The notes beneath the pieces are model-generated. The model was not told the DNA's origin. It saw nothing but the letters and a program-made list of their open reading frames with translations, and made no database searches. DNA of 15,268 nt from Spirogloea muscicola (lineage: Eukaryota; Streptophyta; Zygnematophyceae; Spirogloeales; Spirogloeaceae), in the NCBI GenBank assembly GCA_009602725.1, contig WELB01000008.1, positions 1,034,418 through 1,049,685 on the forward strand, written 5' to 3'. Within the stretch, counting starts at the first letter, position 1; every line of letters begins with the position of its first letter. Positions 10,326 to 15,268 of this stretch are shown here, piece by piece. The position numbers and the translations under genes were made by a program.

Positions 10326-10681
10326 ACCTTCTCGTTCTCTGCAGAAGAGGTGAGCTGCTTCTACAACAGATACGATGGGTTCTGAGTGCACGACCAGTGG
10401 GATGGAACCAGGAACTGTTGTTTGAGGAAGTATGCCAGCTCCTGCACTGGGGCAGTCTGTATAAGTGATATAGGCCGACAGAGCCAGCAAAACAAGGTCG
10501 ATGCAGCAAAGTGAGCAGCGCCGCGCTCACGTAATGAGGCCAAGCTTATTAAGATAGCATTTTGACGTCCAACAGACCAACAGAAATAAGACACTTTGAT
10601 CATTGTGACAAGCTGTTTGAGCAGCTTGTGCTCAACCCAGCCTTGCAAGGCAACGGCCAGTGAGGCCCTGCCAGGGAGTGG

Positions 10682-10742
10682 ACAAGAGCGTCATGACCTA
10701 GTTGGTACGTGCACAAGACGTCGTGAGCTAGTTGGTACGTCT
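10682..10742. repeat. Two-copy imperfect tandem repeat, about 30 bp
   Basis: The unit runs ACAAGA-CGTC-TGA-CTAGTTGGTACGT. The two copies (10682-10712 and 10713-10742) share the 14-base core CTAGTTGGTACGT plus flanking bases, with a few substitutions and one length difference. No function is assigned. Confidence 0.7.
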
Positions 10743-11059
10743 GCTCATTATCGGATGCCTGCCACCTGGCAGCAGCACGCCAAGCAAGGAGGTGTGGACA
10801 CCTCCTCTCGTTCATTTCCAGCCATCCACCTGATATTCCTGATTCAGGGAACCTCGCCTTTGGGCGAGCAAGAAGTATGTCTCCCCTCATTTGTGCTGTC
10901 GGTGCTTTGAACACTCAGTCTGCTGCGTTGTTCCTAGGTCCTTGCTTGGGATTCGTGGAGTCTGACTTCTTCATTCTCTTCTTCCCTTTTTCCCGGCTTC
11001 AAACCTCGACTAACCATTCAACCCCTGCGGAATGTCTTCTCCGGCGCCTTCAGACCTTG

Positions 11060-11128
11060 TTCATTCATTTGTGGGCTGGCATTTCTCAGCCTTCAACTCC
11101 TCAACCCCTTCGAAAGAGCTGCTTCTTC
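11060..11128 (+). mobile_element. Diverged retrotransposon 3' tail (copy 5)
   Basis: The order TTCATTCATTTGTGGGCTGGC, atttct, CAGCC, then GAAAGAGCTGCTTCTTCTTC (ending near 11128-11130) follows the same plan as the tails at 1-187 and 13096. It has the GGCTG/CAGCC pairing and a CTT-repeat terminus. No C-terminal coding remnant is visible upstream, so it is either strongly 5'-truncated or decayed. It lies just upstream of, and in the same orientation as, the endonuclease remnant at 11389. Confidence 0.5.
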
Positions 11129-11129
11129 T

Positions 11130-11186
11130 TCTTAAGCATCCTCAGCTTGCTCCAATGCCAGGGGTTCAACGTCTAGATGCTTAAGA
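11130..11186. repeat. 11-bp inverted repeat at a retroelement junction
   Basis: TCTTAAGCATC (11130-11140) and GATGCTTAAGA (11176-11186) are perfect inverted repeats separated by 35 bases. The left arm starts directly after the CTTCTTC terminus of the tail at 11060-11128. Confidence 0.7.
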
Positions 11187-11388
11187 TTTGTGCGTGCATT
11201 TCCGCGTATTTGAACGCCTTGAAAGGCATGCGCAAGTATGAACACGGTGTGCCAAGAGCACTTAGCAGAAGCAGCCTCGTACCAAGAGTGCATGGTACGG
11301 CTGTCACCAAATGTACAAACTGCGAAAGCGAAGGCGAGCACGTTAGAAGGCGCATTAACACAGGCGTCGCCAAGGCTGACAAGGATAA

Positions 11389-11957
11389 GTGAAGCTCTTC
11401 CAAAAAGGGTATCGTGCGGTTGTGGGAGTGAACAACATCATGCCAATTACCACGGATGCCCCGGGACGTCACCATCGCCGCACACTTGACAATGTCGGTG
11501 TGCAACCTGGTGGAGGACCACGGGCTTTGGTCGACGTTGTTGTCACGGAGGCGTATAAAGGTCCAGCATCGACACATATCGCTGGCCACGCAGTGGGCGG
11601 TGCAGAGCAAAGAAAGCTTCAGCACTATTCCGATAACCTACCCCCAATGCGATCAGCTCCTGCCAACAGCAGTCGACATTTTTGGCTGCTTAGGTCCTCG
11701 TTTCCACACTCTCCTCCAGAGTATTGCCAATCTAGGCTATGCACGACGTGCGGATGTGTTCCCGGCTGAGATGGGCATACCAGCTGCATATCTGTCGTTC
11801 TTGCGACGACGCGTTTCGGCCTGTTTGCAGCGTGCTCAGGCTAATGCTTTGCACCAGAAAACTGGGCGAGCTCTAGTTGGTGGCAGAAGGGCTTCGAATT
11901 TGCCATCTAGTGTTCAGGCATCGATTAGCGATTTATGTTTTGACCCGTGGTTACTGA
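11389..11957 (+). pseudogene. Decayed restriction-like endonuclease domain of a non-LTR retrotransposon
   Basis: Bases 11389-11640 read FQKGYRAVV, then RRTLDNVGVQPGGGPRALVD and VVVTEAY, then AGHAVGG and KLQHYSD. This aligns with RRADLVAIPPGGGPR, DVVTTDSY, AGHAVGL and KEKKYADHP of the large copy at 13239-13769. A frameshift near 11640-11650 moves the match to another frame, which continues CDQLLPTAVDIFGCLG and KTGRALVGG. A second one-base shift near 11938 restores LTRGY with TGA at 11955-11957. Domain order and the nuclease-type residues (D of the DVV motif, K..HY) are still visible, but the reading frame is broken, so it is non-functional. It is clearly older and more diverged than the copies at 1 and 12313. 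Confidence 0.75.
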
Positions 11958-12312
11958 GCGGGTCAATCTGCTGTGTGTCATGTAGGTCTTCAGATGTGCT
12001 TGCCTTTGTATTTGGCCATGTGGCCGTTATTTCTCTCATATACACGAACCTTCAAAACGAAAAAGGGGTGGGGGAGACACAAAGCCCGAAGAACATCAAT
12101 GGACAGCGTGCACGCTGGCCAACTCGGTACAGTAGAGCCGAACTTTTTCGGCAGGCCAAACCCCTCGGCCACCAGACCCGGCCTCCAAACCTATATGCCT
12201 ACATGGCATGTAATCCCGGCCGTGAGGTGGTACCGGTTATCCATGCACTCAACAGAGGTTCGTACTACATGGAACGTTGTCATCGCATGACGTTCCCACC
12301 TTCGTTGCAACT
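11958..12312. other. Spacer between two retroelement copies
   Basis: The first part is presumably the decayed 3' UTR of the 11389-11957 remnant; a degenerate match to the tail (CTTTTTCGGCAGG...CCCCTC near 12139-12170) can be seen but is weak. The remainder is the target into which the 12313-12630 copy inserted. A long open frame crosses this stretch by chance and has no conserved content here. Confidence 0.35.
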
Positions 12313-12630
12313 GAAGAAGTGGCACTCCCAATGGGGGCAAGGGCTGCGAAAAGCCAGCCCAAAAAGAATTCACAAAGGTTCAGAGGGGCCTAAGAGAGGT
12401 GAGCAGCTACAAAGGGGCCTGAGGATGCTATGGTAAAACCGGGGGAGGATGGATCACTCAGTAAGTACGAGTGAGGAGCCTCAGATCCGACAGACTAGCT
12501 GCCGGGAAGCTATCACCCTGACGAAAGCCAGAGCCCGCAGCGAGAGCACGGCCAGCTCGCAGATGCAGAGCGTGGGCCATGGACCGCTGCAGGGATACAG
12601 AGAGGCGCATCCGATATACTGAAGGTTCTG
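12313..12630 (-). mobile_element. 5'-truncated retrotransposon 3' end (copy 6), inverted partner of 1-187
   Basis: From about 12625 to 12458 the minus strand reads SVYRMRLSVSLQRSMAHAL, then RAGRALAAGSGFRQGDSF, then ASLSDLRLLTRTY and TGA (12460-12458). This is an intact stretch of the endonuclease C-terminus. The 3' UTR follows, with the GGGCTG/CAGCCC stem-loop, ending GTGCCACTTCTTC at 12313. Bases 12313-12499 match 1-187 inverted at 183 of 187 positions. Similarity to the large copy fades above about 12630, which I take as the 5' truncation point typical of target-primed insertion. Confidence 0.85.
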
Positions 12631-12926
12631 AGGATTTGCGTATGATCAGAGTCGAGCCAGGTCAAGGCATGGTTAAAGATATAGCCACTGACAAATATGA
12701 AGAATCACACCCTCACGAGCGAGAGAGGGCAATGGGATTTAATCTAGGAGAGATCTCCCTACTTCACCTTTCTCGCAAACCAATATCCACATCATAGGAA
12801 ATTCTTTTGATGCAAATTCGATGTCTTGGTTTACAAGCGTCTGTAATGCCATACAAGTGCAGTATAGATTGAAGAAGAGGAACCGGAAGACTGCGCAACG
12901 TGGTTAGAAACCCTTTCTTGACCATG
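12631..12926. other. Spacer, no gene seen
   Basis: No coding motif, repeat or RNA gene is recognised between the truncated retroelement copy and the zinc-knuckle fragment. It may contain further decayed retroelement DNA. Confidence 0.3.
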
Positions 12927-13095
12927 TTACTCCTTCATGGAGTTGGGCAATTTTTCCGGGTGTTTTTGCCAGCACTGCGTGTCAAGATGTCCAGTCCTGT
13001 TACAGAAAGAACAAGTAGCTCCAGGTGTTTGATGAAGCAACCTGCAATTCTCTTTAATATGTCCCCGCTTCCCGCAGTGAAGATAGTGTGGGACA
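12927..13095 (-). pseudogene. Gag-like double zinc-knuckle fragment
   Basis: On the minus strand the reading HYLHCGKRGHIKENC is followed after ten residues by CSFCNRTGHLDTQC and then WQKHPEKLP. The second unit is a complete C-x2-C-x4-H-x4-C nucleic-acid-binding knuckle. The first has Tyr where the first Cys is expected. Two knuckles followed by CW..HPE..P are typical of nucleocapsid regions of LTR-retrotransposon Gag proteins, particularly Ty1/copia-like ones (family knowledge). The fragment ends at TAA (12929-12927). Upstream it is cut off exactly where the 3' tail of the large non-LTR element begins, so that element probably inserted into it. No LTR, protease or integrase was found. Confidence 0.65.
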
Positions 13096-15268
13096 GAAGA
13101 AGGAAGAAGGCTCGCCCATAGAGAAAGAGGGGCTGGCAAAGCCAGCCCAAAAAGAATGGACAATGTCCAAAGCCGAAGAATGAGATGCCGAGGAAGGACT
13201 CCTCTATTCTACCAATCACGACAACATACCAGGGAAGCTCAGTACCCGCGAGTGAGCAACATCAGGTCCGAGTAGCTCGAGGCAGGGAAGGAGGCACTCC
13301 GCCGAGACCCGGAGGCAGCGGCCAGAGCGCGTCCTGCGCGCGTGTGGACAGCGTGGGCAAGGGTTCGCTGGAACGATACCGCCAAGCGCATGCAATAGAC
13401 CTGGGCGAGCGACCCGGCGGCGTTGAAGCCGGGCAGCGCCCCGGGCGGACCCGACCGCCGATCAATAGCCTGACGAGCAAGCCGCTGGAGGAGATCCAGC
13501 CAGCGGCTGCCGAAGGCCCCGTGAACATCTATCGCCAGGGCCGCGAACTCATCACCGACCGGGTGATCGGCATATTTTTTCTCTTTTGCCCGGGCTGCCA
13601 GGCCTACCGCATGCCCTGCAAACGACGCCGACCTGGTGGGGTTGCCGGAGGCGTAGCTGTCCGTTGTCACCACATCAGCGATGATGCGGGGACCGCCGCC
13701 GGGCGGGATAGCGACCAGGTCGGCGCGTCGGGTGTGCGACCGGCCGTCCTCGCCCCGCAGGATGTGCATGACTGAGGAGCACCGCCACCTTGAAGCCCGC
13801 CTCTATGAACACCCCCTGCATACCATCGCGCAAAAGATCATGGGAAGCGGTCCGCTCGCCTCCGTGGGCGCAACGGAGCATGTGCGCGGCCAGCTCCGCA
13901 GGGTCGGCGTGCCGGGCGCCGCACTCGCACAGTGTGACACCTGTAAGGCAGGGAGGGAGGAGCCCCAAGAGCCGATGCACCGCCGTCCGGTAGACCTCGT
14001 CGGGCATGGTAAGTGCTGCATGGAGTGGGAGCGCTTGGAGCCACGCCGCCGCCCCAGGGGAAGAGGCGGAGAGAAGCCGAGCACGCCCGCGAACGTCAGA
14101 CGGAGGGAGAAGCTCCACCGCCTGGTCAGAGGCCGCCTTCTCGACCAACGCCGTGAAGCGTGCCTGGGCAGCAGGTCTGGAGTGTGGGCGAGGTGCCGGA
14201 AAGGAACAGTCTGCTCGGACATGTTGGGGTGGGACCTGCAGGAGCCTGTCGCGGGCAGTGCGGAGGGCGACTTGGAAGGGGAGTTGGCCTGTCTCCACAT
14301 CGGCTGCCGCCCGCTCCAGGGCGCGTTGTCCGTGCACGAGGAACCTCTGACACATGGGGGCGGCCACCTGCGCCCAGCTTCCCAGGAAGGCCGCCTCACA
14401 GACGCGGGCAACTGAGCGGCATCCCAAGCCGCCCCGACTGATCGGCAGGCTGGCCTGCAGCTGCGCAGCTTGGGTGGTGAGGAACGCCGGGTGCTGAACG
14501 AGGGAGGCTGCGGCCGCCATAATGCCGGTGTCGAAGGCCTCATACGCTGCCGTCACCGCCGGTGAGGGAAGGACGGTGCGGGCCAGGTAGTGGGGCCGCT
14601 GCGCGATGCACCGGGTCAGCATGGCGGTTGCCAGCTGCATGTCGTTCAGCGTGTGCAGGCGGGCCGCCGGCCGGAGGTGGTCCTGCAGCCGCCCCTGCAG
14701 CTGCTCCGCCACGAAGGCAGGTGCGCCCAGGGGGACGCCGAGGAGAGTGAGGCCCTCGGCCGGTGTCTGGCAGCCCACGGGCAGGCCCAGGTGGGCTGGC
14801 AGGGGACCTGCAGGGGACCAGGCACTGCACTTGTCCGCCCTGATGTCCAGGCCGATCCAGCTGCACCTGGAGGGTAGCAAAGGCTGCCACGACGTCTGCA
14901 GGCGGTCCCACCAGAGTGGTATCATCTGAGTACCTCGGTACCAGCACGCCAGGGTGAGCCGCGACCGTTGCCTGGAGCGCGCGACGGTGTGCCAGCGCGT
15001 AGTAGAATCCAGCGAGTGGATCCCCTTGACGTGCACCCCTGGTGGAGTGGAGGGTCTCCACCGCTCCCCCCTCCGTCCGCCACAGCAGGTCACTTGGCTG
15101 ACCGTACCCCAGCCTGAAGAAGGGTAGAAGGCTGGGGAAGGCCTCTCTCAGCTCCTCCGCAATGACGTCCCGATCAACGCTATTGAAAGCATTGCGGACA
15201 TCGACTGCCATAGCCACCCACTCGGGGTGCAGGTCCAGGGTGGCCCGTACGCCGTGCACGACCGTCTC
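13096..15268 (-). mobile_element. RLE-type non-LTR retrotransposon, 3' two thirds (copy 7)
   Basis: This is the largest copy, entering from the right edge. It comprises the reverse transcriptase to endonuclease coding region (15268-13239) and a 143-base 3' UTR. The 3' UTR has the family stem-loop GGGCTGGC-ttt-GCCAGCCC (13150-13132), the word CTCTTTCTCTATGGGCGAGC (13128-13109) and a CTTCTTC-repeat terminus near 13096. The order RT, Cys/His finger, C-terminal restriction-like endonuclease is that of R2/CRE/NeSL-type elements and of Dualen/RandI elements of green algae. In the latter an apurinic-type endonuclease would precede the RT, beyond this window. Clade assignment is inference. Confidence 0.8.
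13239..15268 (-). pseudogene. Reverse transcriptase-endonuclease polyprotein, frameshifted, 5' end outside window
   Basis: RT palm (about 15268-14860): AVDVRNAFNSVDRD (motif A), STRGARQGDPLAG and the catalytic box YSDDTTLVG (YSDD at 14932-14921). The frame breaks near 14855-14870. The match then resumes as IGLDIRADKCSAW with LTLLGVPLG, typical of the RT C-terminal palm/thumb. The connecting region has LPISRGGLGCRS. A Cys/His finger follows, CEC...H...C (about 13934-13865), then GGERTASHDLLRD. A second frame break near 13765-13775 moves to the endonuclease (13769-13239): RRADLVAIPPGGGPR, ADVVTTDSY and KEKKYADHP, resembling the R-PD / D / K..KY core of restriction-like endonucleases, but with AD instead of PD. 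It ends SYSDLMLLTRGY-TGA. Two frame breaks make it a pseudogene unless they are sequencing errors. Confidence 0.8.

Larger units (their letters stand above)
9700..11050. other. Region with no recognisable gene
   Basis: Open frames of up to about 116 codons occur on both strands but show no family motif and no consistent exon structure. A Glu/Lys-rich peptide at the 3' end of a plus-strand frame (about 9988-10112) looks mildly gene-like but cannot be supported. Two short tandem repeats (10291-10325 and 10682-10742) lie within this stretch. Confidence 0.4.

Noticed and set aside
10291-10742. Possible CRISPR-like or satellite array
   Set aside because: There are only two copies of each unit, without spacers. 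These are ordinary short tandem duplications.
11456-12436. 326-codon plus-strand open frame
   Set aside because: Only 11650-11935 matches the endonuclease remnant. The rest runs through spacer and antisense through the 12313 copy's 3' UTR. It is a chance frame across two insertions, not a gene.
1-12499. Terminal inverted repeats of a giant DNA transposon
   Set aside because: The matching ends carry the retrotransposon stop codon and 3' UTR, and similar ends occur singly elsewhere in the window. No transposase lies between them. Two independent retrotransposon insertions explain the pattern better.
13681-14415. 244-codon plus-strand open frame
   Set aside because: It is antisense to the reverse transcriptase/finger coding region, which has recognisable motifs on the minus strand.

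Overview
The window is nuclear DNA from a eukaryote with short spliceosomal introns (about 50-400 bases, GT...AG), GC-rich exons and AT-richer non-coding DNA. Together with the retroelement types, this fits a green alga (Chlorophyta). That placement is an inference; no rRNA or organellar marker is present.

Layout. Bases 1-187 are the extreme 3' end of a non-LTR retrotransposon on the + strand. Bases 795-5353 (minus) hold a 13-exon gene that I could rebuild exon by exon with all phases closing. It encodes a 703-residue major facilitator superfamily transporter of the SV2/SVOP-like group. Bases 5354-6802 have no recognisable gene. Bases 6916-8049 (minus) hold a second, less certain spliced gene for a membrane protein of unknown family, with a perfect 11-bp hairpin in its presumed 3' UTR. 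From about 8500 to 9700 there is a pile-up of retrotransposon 3' ends in both orientations. Bases 9700-11050 show no gene. Bases 11060-11957 hold a 3' tail and then a decayed endonuclease domain on the + strand. Bases 12313-12630 are another retrotransposon 3' end (minus), 98% identical to bases 1-187 in inverted orientation. Bases 12927-13095 are a Gag-like zinc-knuckle fragment (minus). Bases 13096-15268 are the largest retrotransposon copy (minus), running off the window. It has the reverse transcriptase palm, a Cys/His finger and a C-terminal restriction-like endonuclease, and is broken by two frameshifts.

The retroelement copies share three things: a C-terminal peptide ending LLTRGY or LLTRTY just before the stop; a 3' UTR with a GGGCTGGC...GCCAGCCC stem-loop; and, in most copies, a terminus of CTTCTTC-type repeats instead of poly(A). 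They look like one family of endonuclease-bearing (RLE-type, possibly Dualen/RandI-like) non-LTR elements, mostly 5'-truncated. The two host genes lie in the DNA between these copies. Apart from sharing a strand, nothing shows that the two genes work together.
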